A stretch of 54,589 nt of DNA. It comes from JANMCE01 sp031410595 (GTDB taxonomy: Bacteria; Actinomycetota; Acidimicrobiia; Acidimicrobiales; Ilumatobacteraceae). The DNA is taken from NCBI GenBank assembly GCA_031410595.1, contig JANNZM010000067.1, forward strand, positions 1-54,589. The letters are read 5' to 3'. Under the pieces are notes generated by a model. It saw only the letters and a list, made by a program, of their open reading frames with translations. It ran no database searches and was not told where the DNA came from. Numbering within the stretch: position 1 is the first letter of the stretch; each line of letters starts with the position of its first letter. This document shows, piece after piece, positions 24,774-32,425 of this stretch. The position numbers and the translations under genes are program-made.

Positions 24774-25640
24774 CTAAAGAGTGCCGCGTTTCTTCGCCAA
24801 GGCCTCAACTCTGGAAGGGAGGCTTCTGCTGCCGATCTCAGCGCACACGGCGGCAAATTGAGCTGTTGGGCCGACCCATCGCCAATCATCGACGGTGCCG
24901 ACCGGAACGTCGCGCTCGACGGTGGCGATCTGACGGAACAGGTATGCGTCGGCCAGGTTGTCCTGCAGCGTGGACGACAGCTTGGCTGCACCTCGCAAGC
25001 CAGGCACATCCCACTGCCCGGCCGAGGGGGGAATCTGCTCGAGGTGCACATAACGGGCGAGTACAGCCGCCGCGCTCTTGGCACCCCATCCCGCCAGGCC
25101 GGGAAAACCGTCAGCCGTGTCGCCGACCAGGCCGAGGTAATCGGGGATTGACTCCGGCAAAACGCCGAAGCGCTCGCGTACACCTTGCGCGTCGTAGATC
25201 TCATTCTTGCGACGGTCGAACTGGAACACCTTTCCGCCGACGCACTGGCCAAGGTCCTTGTCGGGCGTGCAGATCAGGACTCGGGTCACGCGGTCGTCGG
25301 CGGCCGCGACTGCTGCGGCTGCGGCCATGGCATCGTCGGCTTCCCATTGCACCATCGACCACACCGTGACGCCCATTGCGGACAGCGCCTTCTCCAGCAT
25401 CGGGATCTGCGTGAGTAACTCCGGTGGCATCCCCTCCGATGTTTTGTATCCGGCGTAGAGCTCGTTGCGGAAGCTCTCGATGATGGTGTCGGACGCAACA
25501 CCAATGTGGGTCACCCCATCGTTCAACATCATCAACACCGATGACAACACGCCGACCGTCGCGCCGTACGGACCGGGTTCGGGCCGACCGAAATGCTGAC
25601 GGAAAAGCTCGTAGGTACCGTCGACCAGTGAGACTTCCAT
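24774..25640 (-). CDS. FEN-like 5'-3' exonuclease
   Basis: Protein of 288 aa matching the stand-alone DNA polymerase I 5'-3' exonuclease family. It begins with LVDGTYELFR (first Asp ligand) and has ASDTIIESFRNELYAGYKTSE, the acidic cluster WEADDAMAAAA, ICTPDKDLGQCV, GLVGDTADGFPGLAGWGAKSAAAVL (helix-hairpin-helix region) and a C-terminal helical part. The full set of metal-binding aspartates is visible. It would remove 5' flaps in repair or Okazaki fragment processing, consistent with the neighbouring ATP-dependent ligase. Confidence 0.88.
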   Translation of the reverse strand: MEVSLVDGTYELFRQHFGRPEPGPYGATVGVLSSVLMMLNDGVTHIGVASDTIIESFRNELYAGYKTSEGMPPELLTQIPMLEKALSAMGVTVWSMVQWEADDAMAAAAAVAAADDRVTRVLICTPDKDLGQCVGGKVFQFDRRKNEIYDAQGVRERFGVLPESIPDYLGLVGDTADGFPGLAGWGAKSAAAVLARYVHLEQIPPSAGQWDVPGLRGAAKLSSTLQDNLADAYLFRQIATVERDVPVGTVDDWRWVGPTAQFAAVCAEIGSRSLPSRVEALAKKRGTL

Positions 25641-25642
25641 CG

Positions 25643-26044
25643 CTACTCCTGCACCAACTCGATAAGGGTGCCGAAGCTTCCCTTGGGATGAATAAACGCC
25701 ACGGTCGTGCCGCGACTGCCCGGCCGAGGTGCTTTGTCGATGGGTGTGGCGCCGGCAGCGACCATGCTCGCCAGCGCGGCGGCGGCGTCGTTCACTCGGT
25801 AGCCCACGTGGTGTAGACCCTCGCCGCGCATGTCGATGGCTTTGGCGACGGGGGAGTCATCGCGGGTCGGGGTGAGGAGTTGGATGTAGCTCTCGGCCAC
25901 CTTGAGCAGTGCTTCCTCAACGCCGTCGGTCTCGACGATTTCACGATGCTCGACGGTGGCACCGAACGCCCGTTGGTAGTAGTCGATGGCCGCTTCTAGG
26001 TCCCGGACGGCGATAGCGATGTGATCAATTTCGGTCAGCAACAT
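25643..26044 (-). CDS. mce: methylmalonyl-CoA epimerase
   Basis: Protein of 133 aa, a vicinal-oxygen-chelate fold of two beta-alpha-beta-beta-beta units. IDHIAIAVRDLEAAIDYYQRAFG contains the first metal His (residue 8), GLHHVGYRVND the second, and GTLIELVQE ends with the Glu ligand. SYIQLLTPTRDDSPVAKAI is the epimerase-specific block. It converts (S)- to (R)-methylmalonyl-CoA between propionyl-CoA carboxylase and mutase. The stop lies 3 nt before the FEN-like gene start, so the two are probably cotranscribed. Confidence 0.93.
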   Translation of the reverse strand: MLLTEIDHIAIAVRDLEAAIDYYQRAFGATVEHREIVETDGVEEALLKVAESYIQLLTPTRDDSPVAKAIDMRGEGLHHVGYRVNDAAAALASMVAAGATPIDKAPRPGSRGTTVAFIHPKGSFGTLIELVQE

Positions 26045-26097
26045 CGCCCCATACTTACGGTTTTGTGAACCCTTCCGGAAAAAACGGTTCCTACTAC

Positions 26098-26130
26098 TTG
26101 ACGCGCGACCTGTTGTTAGGGTTACCTAAC
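26098..26130 (+). promoter_or_regulatory. promoter with metalloregulator-like operator of the iron permease
   Basis: GTTAGG (26115-26120) and CCTAAC (26125-26130) form a perfect inverted repeat around GTTA, just before ATG 26134. TTGACG (26098-26103) is a good -35, and TTACCT (26122-26127) a weak -10, so the transcript may be nearly leaderless and the repeat covers the -10. The half-site resembles the DtxR/IdeR box (TTAGG...CCTAA), but the spacing is shorter than the canonical 19-bp box. A further CCTAACAG occurs at 26148-26155. Confidence 0.5.
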
Positions 26131-26133
26131 AGC

Positions 26134-26985
26134 ATGGTTCAGACGTTCCTAACAGGTCTTCGCGAGGGTCTAGAGGCCGCACTCATAGTTGGCATTATCG
26201 TGGCGTTCGTACGACGCTCTGGTCACCCCACTCAGATGCGTTGGGTGTGGGCAGGCGTCGGTGCGGCTGTTGTGGCCAGCCTTGGCTTTGCGGGGTTCCT
26301 CAGTTTCACGGCTCGCGAACTACCAGGCAACGGTGAGGCGATCTTCGCCGGCATCACGTCCGTGTGTGCTGTGGGGTTCGTCACGTGGATGGTTTTCTGG
26401 ATGCGCAGTCACGCCCGCCACCTCACCAGCGATGTGCAGGGCTCCGTCGGCAGCGCGCTTTCTGGTGGCGCGTTTGCGCTGGCGGCTGCGTCATTTCTTG
26501 CCGTCGCCCGTGAAGGTTTGGAAACGGCGCTGTTCCTCTGGCCCACGGTTCGTGCTGCCGGCAACGGCGCCGGTCCGGTGGTTGGCGCGTTCGTCGGTCT
26601 GGTCCTTGCGGTCGTGCTCGGCGTGCTCGTCTACAAGCGATCCGTGAAGCTGAACATGCAGAAGTTCTTTCGCTATACGAGCATTGCTTTGATCGTGATC
26701 GCGGCCGGTGTGCTGGCCCATGCCATGCACGAGTTCCAGGAGATCGGATGGCTGCCGGGCGAAGACGCGCTGGTCTACAATTTCTCGTTCAGCGAAGAGG
26801 GATGGTTCGGCAGCCTGCTCAAGGGAACCCTCAGCCTCACCCCATCCATGACGTGGCTCGGTGCGGCCACCTATATGACCTACCTGGCGGCAACCCTGAC
26901 CGCCTTCCTCCGCAAACCTCGCGTCGCAACGAGCCAGACAGCCTCAGACAAGAACCTCGTCGACGCCCAACTCAGCCGACACTAG
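26134..26985 (+). CDS. FTR1-family iron permease
   Basis: Protein of 283 aa with about seven membrane helices and two REGLE motifs, LTGLREGLEAALIVGI (about residue 5-20) and VAREGLETALFLWPT (about 147). These Glu-rich motifs carry Fe(III) through the membrane in FTR1/EfeU. The last third contains FSEEGWFGSLLKG, a periplasmic/extracytoplasmic loop. No EfeO or EfeB genes follow. The ATG at 26134 is preferred over the upstream GTG because it is preceded by promoter elements and starts directly before the first REGLE helix. Confidence 0.88.
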   Translation: MVQTFLTGLREGLEAALIVGIIVAFVRRSGHPTQMRWVWAGVGAAVVASLGFAGFLSFTARELPGNGEAIFAGITSVCAVGFVTWMVFWMRSHARHLTSDVQGSVGSALSGGAFALAAASFLAVAREGLETALFLWPTVRAAGNGAGPVVGAFVGLVLAVVLGVLVYKRSVKLNMQKFFRYTSIALIVIAAGVLAHAMHEFQEIGWLPGEDALVYNFSFSEEGWFGSLLKGTLSLTPSMTWLGAATYMTYLAATLTAFLRKPRVATSQTASDKNLVDAQLSRH

Positions 26986-27065
26986 GAACGCTTCCGGCGG
27001 AGGCGGATGTACTCGCCGGTGTCTTTTCGGGCAAGCATGAGGCGGCCGACGGCTGGTGGCAGCGG

Positions 27066-28010
27066 TCAGGCGCGGCAGTCGAGGACGAGTTTGCCTTCGA
27101 CTTTCTTGGCCAGGAGGCGGGCGTGGGCCTCAGCTGCGTCGCCGAGAGGGAGGATCGCGTCGATAGGTACGCGTAGCCGACCCGCCGCGATCTCCGCCAG
27201 GAGGTGTCGAAAGATGTCGGCCTGCTCGGCGGCGGTTTCCCGCAGGCCCGTGTAGCCCTTCACCGTGATTCCCTTGCGATACAGGCCGCGCATGTTGAGC
27301 GTGACCATTTCGTCGGCGCTGGTGCCGTAGCTGATGAGGCGACCTTCGAAGTCAAGCGCGGCGACACAAGCATCGGTCCACGGTCCGCCGAGCGCGTCGA
27401 GCACGACCGTGGGCACAAAGCCGTCGAGCGACTCGGCCAGCGAATCGGCGTGGCACACCACTGCTGACGTGGCACCGTTGGCAAGAATGCCGGCCGTCTT
27501 TACCTGGTTGCTGGTCTGGCCGCACACGGTTGCTCCCGAAGCGGCCGCCAGCTGCACGGCCATCGCTCCGACACCGCCGCTGGCGCCGAGCACCAGCACG
27601 CGATCGTTTGCTTTCACCTCGCCCTTCGTGTGGACAGCGTGCCAAGCGGTGATACCCGCGACGCCTAACGCAGCAGCTTGGGCGAGGTCGGTGCCCTCGG
27701 GCAGCGTCATGATCGACGCGGCCGGAACCGCGGCCTTCTCGGCGTAGAGTCCCTGGCGCATCACGCCGAATCCGCTGCCGCGGACGAGCACCGGTTTGCC
27801 GTTCAGATGGCCGGTGGCTTCGGTACCCGATGTCCAGGGCAGGTTGTCCGCAGCGGTGCCTGGTGCGCCGCGCGTCACCCAGATGTCGAGTGGGTTGACC
27901 GAGGCGTAGGCCAGATCGACGAGAGACTCGCCTTCGGACGGAATCGGATCGGGCACATCGAGGTCCAACTGGAGGGTTCCGGCGATGGCATGAATTCGAG
28001 CAGCGCGCAT
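27066..28010 (-). CDS. NADPH:quinone oxidoreductase-like MDR protein
   Basis: Protein of 314 aa of the zinc-independent MDR superfamily. The GroES-like half is residues 1-120 (DLAYASVNPLDIWVTRG), and the Rossmann half has LGASGGVGAMAVQLAAASGATVCG (about 138-161). VVLDALGG and FEGRLISYGTSADE follow. It lacks the structural zinc cysteines and so belongs with QOR/zeta-crystallin. It would reduce quinones or enones with NADPH. The ATG at 28010 is taken as start; an upstream frame is open for 11 codons. Confidence 0.85.
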   Translation of the reverse strand: MRAARIHAIAGTLQLDLDVPDPIPSEGESLVDLAYASVNPLDIWVTRGAPGTAADNLPWTSGTEATGHLNGKPVLVRGSGFGVMRQGLYAEKAAVPAASIMTLPEGTDLAQAAALGVAGITAWHAVHTKGEVKANDRVLVLGASGGVGAMAVQLAAASGATVCGQTSNQVKTAGILANGATSAVVCHADSLAESLDGFVPTVVLDALGGPWTDACVAALDFEGRLISYGTSADEMVTLNMRGLYRKGITVKGYTGLRETAAEQADIFRHLLAEIAAGRLRVPIDAILPLGDAAEAHARLLAKKVEGKLVLDCRA

Positions 28011-28109
28011 GGGCGCGACTGTAGAAGCCAAACACCTACCCATGCGACCGGTACCTCACTACGAGGTTTAGCCACCGCCAGAACTGCCTCCGCTCAAGCC
28101 GCCGAGCCG

Positions 28110-28586
28110 TCAGGCCATGGTGAGCGAATCCATGATCTCGGCCGCATTCAACGTATCGGCGGCAGTGGACAGCACCGTGAGGGTGGCGACCGTGACAAAG
28201 CGGTGGGTCGTCGCGGCCAACTGGTCGGCCAGCATTGTCCACTGGGTGAGCACGAGCGGCTCGCCGTCGAGCTCGACCACAAAAGTTGACGACCACCGCA
28301 CCGAGAAGCCGGCCGGGTGAGTTGCCGACGTTGGGCTTGCTGGTTGATGACGGGTGAGCCGCTCATTGCGATCACTGATCACGTTGGCCGCGATTTGCTG
28401 CAGGTTCGCCCTTACCGCGAAGCGCTCGGCGGCAACGGTGAGGTTGGATTGAAAGATGGTTCCGGTCGGATCGATGGAAGCGACCAAGGCATCGGGCGTT
28501 TCGATACTCCGCCAGTGAGACGGCACATCGATAGTGAACGCAGCCGGGGCTGGGAACGCTTCGCCCAGGTAGGAAAGAGTGGTCAC
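28110..28586 (-). CDS. LpqN/DUF1795-like protein linked to T7SS substrates
   Basis: Protein of 158 aa from GTG 28586, whose Shine-Dalgarno sequence GGAG lies next to the upstream stop. Strand pattern FTIDVPSHWRSIETPDALVASIDPTG, then alternating strands and a final helix (DTLNAAEIMDSLTM), resembles LpqN/DUF1795 and EspG-chaperone-adjacent small proteins. There is no signal peptide. It is third in the operon after the EspC-like and T7SS-signal proteins and may be a chaperone or immunity factor; this is context only. After its TGA stop the frame continues with 13 Gly/Ser-rich codons to a TAA. Confidence 0.55.
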   Translation of the reverse strand: MTTLSYLGEAFPAPAAFTIDVPSHWRSIETPDALVASIDPTGTIFQSNLTVAAERFAVRANLQQIAANVISDRNERLTRHQPASPTSATHPAGFSVRWSSTFVVELDGEPLVLTQWTMLADQLAATTHRFVTVATLTVLSTAADTLNAAEIMDSLTMA

Positions 28587-28593
28587 GTTTCTC

Positions 28594-30045
28594 CTACAAG
28601 CCGAACAGGTCGGCGAAGTTGTGGATGACTTCTTTTGGATGGATGTTGATGTTCACGGAGACGTGGCCGCCGAGGCCGAGAGTTGCGCCGAGGTCAGCTT
28701 TGACACTCACGTTGTTGAGGGACACCTTGGCCTTGATGTCGATTTCGGCACCGATGCCATAGGTGACCCCTGCATGACCGCCGGCACCAATACCGCCCAA
28801 GTCGATGTTGCCATCGGCGCCGACCTCGCCGCCCACGAAGACCTTGCCGTCGATACCAGCATTGAGGCCATCCTTGCTGATACCGAGGTTTGCTTTTGCT
28901 TCGGCCTCGGCCCCAACACTGGCATGGACCGAGATGTCCCCGTTGACGTACTTGCTGGTCACACTGCCACTCGCCCCAACCTCGAGTCTGGCGCTGGCGC
29001 TTACGCCTGCCGTTGCCGTGATCCCGTCCGCGCCGATCGACGACGACGCGTTCGCTTTGGCTTTCGCATTGACACCAGCGTGCGCTTCGCCCCCGAAATT
29101 CTTGCCTTGCGTTTCGGCTTTTGTACCGCGGGATGACGCGGCCGTGCCGGAGGCTGATGCCACGGTGACCTTGGTACTTTCGGCGACCTTCTTGGCCGTG
29201 GACGGCTTCGGGTCGGCTGGTGGGATCTTGCCGTCGTGGGAATAGTCGACCTTCTTCGTGACCGCGCGTCCAGAAAGTCCGCGGGAACCGGCAGCGGGCT
29301 TGGTGGTCGTGGTGACGGTTCGTGTCGTGCCCTTTGCGTTACCGCCGAGACCGGTCGTGTCCTCGGTGACCTGTTCGACGTGATTCCCGTGGCCATCGGT
29401 GCCCTTGCGCACACCTTTGCCGTCACCCAGGCCGGGGTATGCCGTCAGTTTTGGCTTCGGATTCTCGATGAGCTCCTCGCTCTTGCCTGAGAGGTCGAGT
29501 CGGCTGGCAAGGCTCCAGAGCTTGAACAGTGCGGCACGGGTACTGCTGACGCTCTCCTCGAAGTCGGCCTGAAGCTCATCAAATCGACGCCGCAGTCGGG
29601 TGGATTCGTTGTCCTGGTCATGGAGTTGCATCCGCAGGTTGCTGACTGCGAACGGGTCAGGTGCACCCGACCAGGTCGCGGCGTCCAACTGCTGCTGTAT
29701 CCACCGCCGAGCAACGAGTGCATCATGGGCCTGGTTTGCGAAGGCCCGTCCGCAGTACTGGGCCAGAGCGAGCGCGGTTGCGTAGTCGTTGATGATCTTC
29801 GCCGTCTCATCCAGCTGTGCAGTCAGGGTTTCTAGTGGTGCCGCCCCGTCGGCTGCGCGGGCTCGGAATTCTTGAGCGGCGTCACCCACCCAGCTCGCTT
29901 CTGACGCGACCGCAACGTCTTTGACAGCAGCAGCGACTTTGGCTGAGGCGTCCTGTGTCTTTCGGAGTTCGTGGGTGTAGTCCCGCAGCGCACCGGCGTC
30001 GCCGACGAACGGGTCGTCACTGGTGAAGGGTAGGTATCCCGTCAT
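28594..30045 (-). CDS. putative type VII secretion substrate with Gly/Ala-repeat C-terminus
   Basis: Protein of 483 aa. The N-terminal helical hairpin (1-190) has the T7SS-signal layout: FVGDAGALRDYTHELR, the W-x-G-like WVGDAAQEFRARA, then helices. A linker rich in Thr/Lys (220-300) follows. The C-terminal region (about 305-470) is alternating Gly/Ala/Val with repeated 'GA.AEAKA' and 'GGHAGVTYG' patterns, suggestive of an amphipathic beta structure. There is no recognisable enzymatic toxin domain. It starts by ATGA overlap with the EspC-like gene. No ESX core gene (eccC, eccD) is in the window. Confidence 0.7.
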   Translation of the reverse strand: MTGYLPFTSDDPFVGDAGALRDYTHELRKTQDASAKVAAAVKDVAVASEASWVGDAAQEFRARAADGAAPLETLTAQLDETAKIINDYATALALAQYCGRAFANQAHDALVARRWIQQQLDAATWSGAPDPFAVSNLRMQLHDQDNESTRLRRRFDELQADFEESVSSTRAALFKLWSLASRLDLSGKSEELIENPKPKLTAYPGLGDGKGVRKGTDGHGNHVEQVTEDTTGLGGNAKGTTRTVTTTTKPAAGSRGLSGRAVTKKVDYSHDGKIPPADPKPSTAKKVAESTKVTVASASGTAASSRGTKAETQGKNFGGEAHAGVNAKAKANASSSIGADGITATAGVSASARLEVGASGSVTSKYVNGDISVHASVGAEAEAKANLGISKDGLNAGIDGKVFVGGEVGADGNIDLGGIGAGGHAGVTYGIGAEIDIKAKVSLNNVSVKADLGATLGLGGHVSVNINIHPKEVIHNFADLFGL

Positions 30046-30314
30046 GGCGCGACCCGGGTGGCCAAAGCGACGGCGCTTTCGTTGGAGCGATACGTGTTTG
30101 CCGCGCTGGTAAGCGCTTCGGCGATGGAGCTCAGGTTTCGCCGCGCGCCATTCAGGTCGGCGCGTAACAGATCATCGACCAACTCGAGCGCGCCGTTGAC
30201 GGCGGGAACGGTTCGTAGGGAAGCCGCGCTTGGAGTCTGACCGAGCGAGTCGGACTGTTGGCGTATCTGTTGCGCCGCTGTGTCGAGAGCGTCGGGTGTG
30301 ACATCGAATCGCAT
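30042..30314 (-). CDS. EspC/WXG100-like type VII secretion target
   Basis: Protein of 90 aa, all helical. MRFDVTPDALDTAAQQIRQQSDSLG is its N-terminal helix and ADLNGARRNLSSIAEALTSAANTYRSNES its second. The length and 'F.V.P..L..AA..I' pattern match the EspC (PF10824-like) type VII targets, which lack the strict WxG turn. GGAGGTAGCC lies directly before the ATG. It is the first gene of the three-gene minus-strand operon. It probably forms a heterodimer with the N-terminal domain of the next protein. Confidence 0.7.
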   Translation of the reverse strand: MRFDVTPDALDTAAQQIRQQSDSLGQTPSAASLRTVPAVNGALELVDDLLRADLNGARRNLSSIAEALTSAANTYRSNESAVALATRVAP

Positions 30315-30383
30315 GGCTACCTCCTGAGTGCCGATCCCGGCCGAAGAGTGTGCGACGTTGGCGATCTATCGGAAGATCGCCAG

Positions 30384-31340
30384 ATGATTGCGGTCGGAGT
30401 GGTCATCGGCTGGCACGATGGAGGTGTGGACGTCGTCTTGGAACTCAGCGCAGTGATCGTGGCCGTGCGCAACGACGTGCCTTATGTGCTGACCGTGCAG
30501 TCGGGAGACAAGCCCGGCTTGCCGTCGGGTGTGTTCGACCCGGATGCTGACCGCAGTCTGGATCAGGCCATGCGCCGTTGGGCGAATGAGCGGACCGGTC
30601 TCCAGCTTGGTTTCGTCGAGCAGCTCTACACCTTTGGTGATTTCGGGCGCGATCCGCTGGCGGCCCGCCAAGGCGAACGTCGTATCTCTGTTGCCTACTT
30701 GGCGTTCGTACGCGACGGTGAGCCATTGCCCGAGCTGGATGCGATGTGGACCAATGCCTACGACCTGCTCCCCTGGGAAGACCGTCGTCTCGGCGAACCC
30801 GAGTTGGTGAGTCAGCAGATCGCCCCCGCCCTGGCATCGTGGGTGGACGCCTCACTCGATCGCGATCAGCGCGATGGCCGAGCGCTACGCGCCGACCTGA
30901 GCTGGGGGCTGGCTGGCGCCACATGGGATCCGGTGCGAGTCCTCGAACGGTACGAGCTGTTGTTCGAAATTGGCCTTGTTGGTGAGGCAGGTACGTCGGC
31001 CGCGGCCAAACTTGGCACGACGGCCACGCTCGACCATCGGCGCATTCTCGCCAGCGCGCTTGGCCGGGTGCGCGGCAAGCTCACCTACCGACCGGTGGTG
31101 TTCGAACTCTTGCCCTCGACCTTCACCTTGTTGCAGTTGCAACGAGTTGTGGAATCGCTTGTCGGCGAGCCGCTCCACAAGCAGAACTTTCGGCGTCTCG
31201 TTGAGGGTGGGGGACTGGTTGAAGGCACCGCGCAGCGTGCGGAAACGTCGAGTGGGCGTCCGGCGGAACTCTTCCGCTTCCGGCGCGAAGTGCTGCGTGA
31301 GCGACCCGCTCCCGGCCTGGGTTTGCCTGGTCGCCGGTAG
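30384..31340 (+). CDS. nrtR: NrtR-type Nudix-related regulator of NAD metabolism
   Basis: Protein of 318 aa with an N-terminal Nudix fold (about 20-180) and a winged-helix domain (about 215-290). The latter shows KLTYRPVVFELLPSTFTLLQLQRVVESLVGEPLHKQNFRRLVE at about 230-272, the NrtR signature. The Nudix box is degenerate: GVFDPDADRSLDQAMRRWANERTG lacks the REUXEE glutamates, so it should sense rather than hydrolyse ADP-ribose. NrtR represses NAD genes; the next three genes are nadABC. The ATG at 30384 is chosen; GTG at 30426 is also possible. It is divergent from the T7SS operon. Confidence 0.85.
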   Translation: MIAVGVVIGWHDGGVDVVLELSAVIVAVRNDVPYVLTVQSGDKPGLPSGVFDPDADRSLDQAMRRWANERTGLQLGFVEQLYTFGDFGRDPLAARQGERRISVAYLAFVRDGEPLPELDAMWTNAYDLLPWEDRRLGEPELVSQQIAPALASWVDASLDRDQRDGRALRADLSWGLAGATWDPVRVLERYELLFEIGLVGEAGTSAAAKLGTTATLDHRRILASALGRVRGKLTYRPVVFELLPSTFTLLQLQRVVESLVGEPLHKQNFRRLVEGGGLVEGTAQRAETSSGRPAELFRFRREVLRERPAPGLGLPGRR

Positions 31341-31388
31341 TCGGCCTCTTGCCCTTGCCACTAGCGGGAAGCCGCGACTTGTGCTCTA

Positions 31389-31407
31389 AGTGAGTATATG
31401 TAACACT
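31389..31407 (+). promoter_or_regulatory. candidate NrtR operator upstream of nadA
   Basis: AGTG (31389-31392) and CACT (31404-31407) flank an AT-rich centre AGTATATGTAA, 26 nt before the nadA start. The inner GTATAT could be a -10. Length and symmetry fit an operator, and the regulator gene is adjacent. The sequence was not matched to a documented NrtR motif. Confidence 0.4.
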
Positions 31408-31432
31408 GATGGCATCCCTGAGGAGGTTTGTC

Positions 31433-32425
31433 ATGGCGACAGCAACGGTGAAAGAGCGAATGACTCGGGCGCAGACCCGCTTGGCCGACCGGATTCCGGC
31501 CGAGGAATGGGCGATGCTCGCACCCCTCATGGGGGAGATCGAGGAGCTCAAGCGCCAGCGCAATGCGGTGGTCATCGCCCACAACTACATGACGCCTGAC
31601 ATCTACCACTCGGTGGCCGACATCGTGGGTGACTCCCTCAACATGGCGCGCGACGGCGCGCCCACCGACGCCGATGTGATCGTACTCGCGGGTGTCCATT
31701 TCATGGCCGAAACCGCCAAGATCCTCTCGCCGGAAAAGACGATTCTGATCCCCGACCTTGCGGCCGGTTGCTCGTTGGCCGAGTCGATCACGGCCGATGA
31801 GATCTTGGCTCTGAAGCGTGCGTTCCCCGGCGTGCCAGTGGTGACCTACGTCAACACCAGCGCCGCCGTGAAAGCGGTGAGCGATGTGTGCTGCACTTCG
31901 GCGAACGTGGTTGCGGTAGTCGAGAGCCTAGGTGCGCCACGGGTTTTACTGCTGCCCGATCGGTTCCTTGCTCGCAACGTCGCACTGCAGACCGAGGTCG
32001 AAATTCTCACGTGGGCACCGGGTTCATGCGAAGTGCACGAGCGGTTCACTTCGGCCGAAATGCGCGAGATCCGGTCCGAGTACGGGCAAGACATCGCTAT
32101 CCTCGCTCACCCTGAATGCCCGACGGAGGTGACGGCCTCGGCCGACTTTGTCGGCTCGACCAACGCCATGGCGAAGTACATCACCAGCAGCGGCAAGAAG
32201 CGCATTGCTCTCATCACCGAGTGCTCGATGGCCGACAATCTTGCCGTTGAGTTTCCCGATGTCGAGTGGGTGCGACCCTGCAATCTCTGCCCCCACATGA
32301 AGCGCATCACGCTTGCCAACATTCGTGACGCGTTGTTGCTGAACCAGTTCGAAGTAGACGTTCCAGCGACGGTGCGAGTTGATGCGAAACGGGCGCTTGA
32401 CCGCATGCTGGAAATGAGCAAGTGA
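31433..32425 (+). CDS. nadA: quinolinate synthase
   Basis: Protein of 330 aa. VVIAHNYMTPDIYHSVADIVGDSL is near the N-terminus (48-71). The three cluster cysteines are at AAGCSLAESI, SDVCCTSANV and CNLCPHMKRI. It condenses iminoaspartate and dihydroxyacetone phosphate to quinolinate using a 4Fe-4S cluster. AGGAGG lies 6 nt before the ATG. The stop overlaps the nadB start by 1 nt (TGATG). It has the usual length for the actinobacterial NadA. Confidence 0.96.
   Translation: MATATVKERMTRAQTRLADRIPAEEWAMLAPLMGEIEELKRQRNAVVIAHNYMTPDIYHSVADIVGDSLNMARDGAPTDADVIVLAGVHFMAETAKILSPEKTILIPDLAAGCSLAESITADEILALKRAFPGVPVVTYVNTSAAVKAVSDVCCTSANVVAVVESLGAPRVLLLPDRFLARNVALQTEVEILTWAPGSCEVHERFTSAEMREIRSEYGQDIAILAHPECPTEVTASADFVGSTNAMAKYITSSGKKRIALITECSMADNLAVEFPDVEWVRPCNLCPHMKRITLANIRDALLLNQFEVDVPATVRVDAKRALDRMLEMSK

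Noticed and set aside
26982..27038. 18-codon minus-strand ORF rich in Arg/Lys after the iron permease
   Set aside because: No Shine-Dalgarno sequence, overlaps the permease stop region, and too short to judge.
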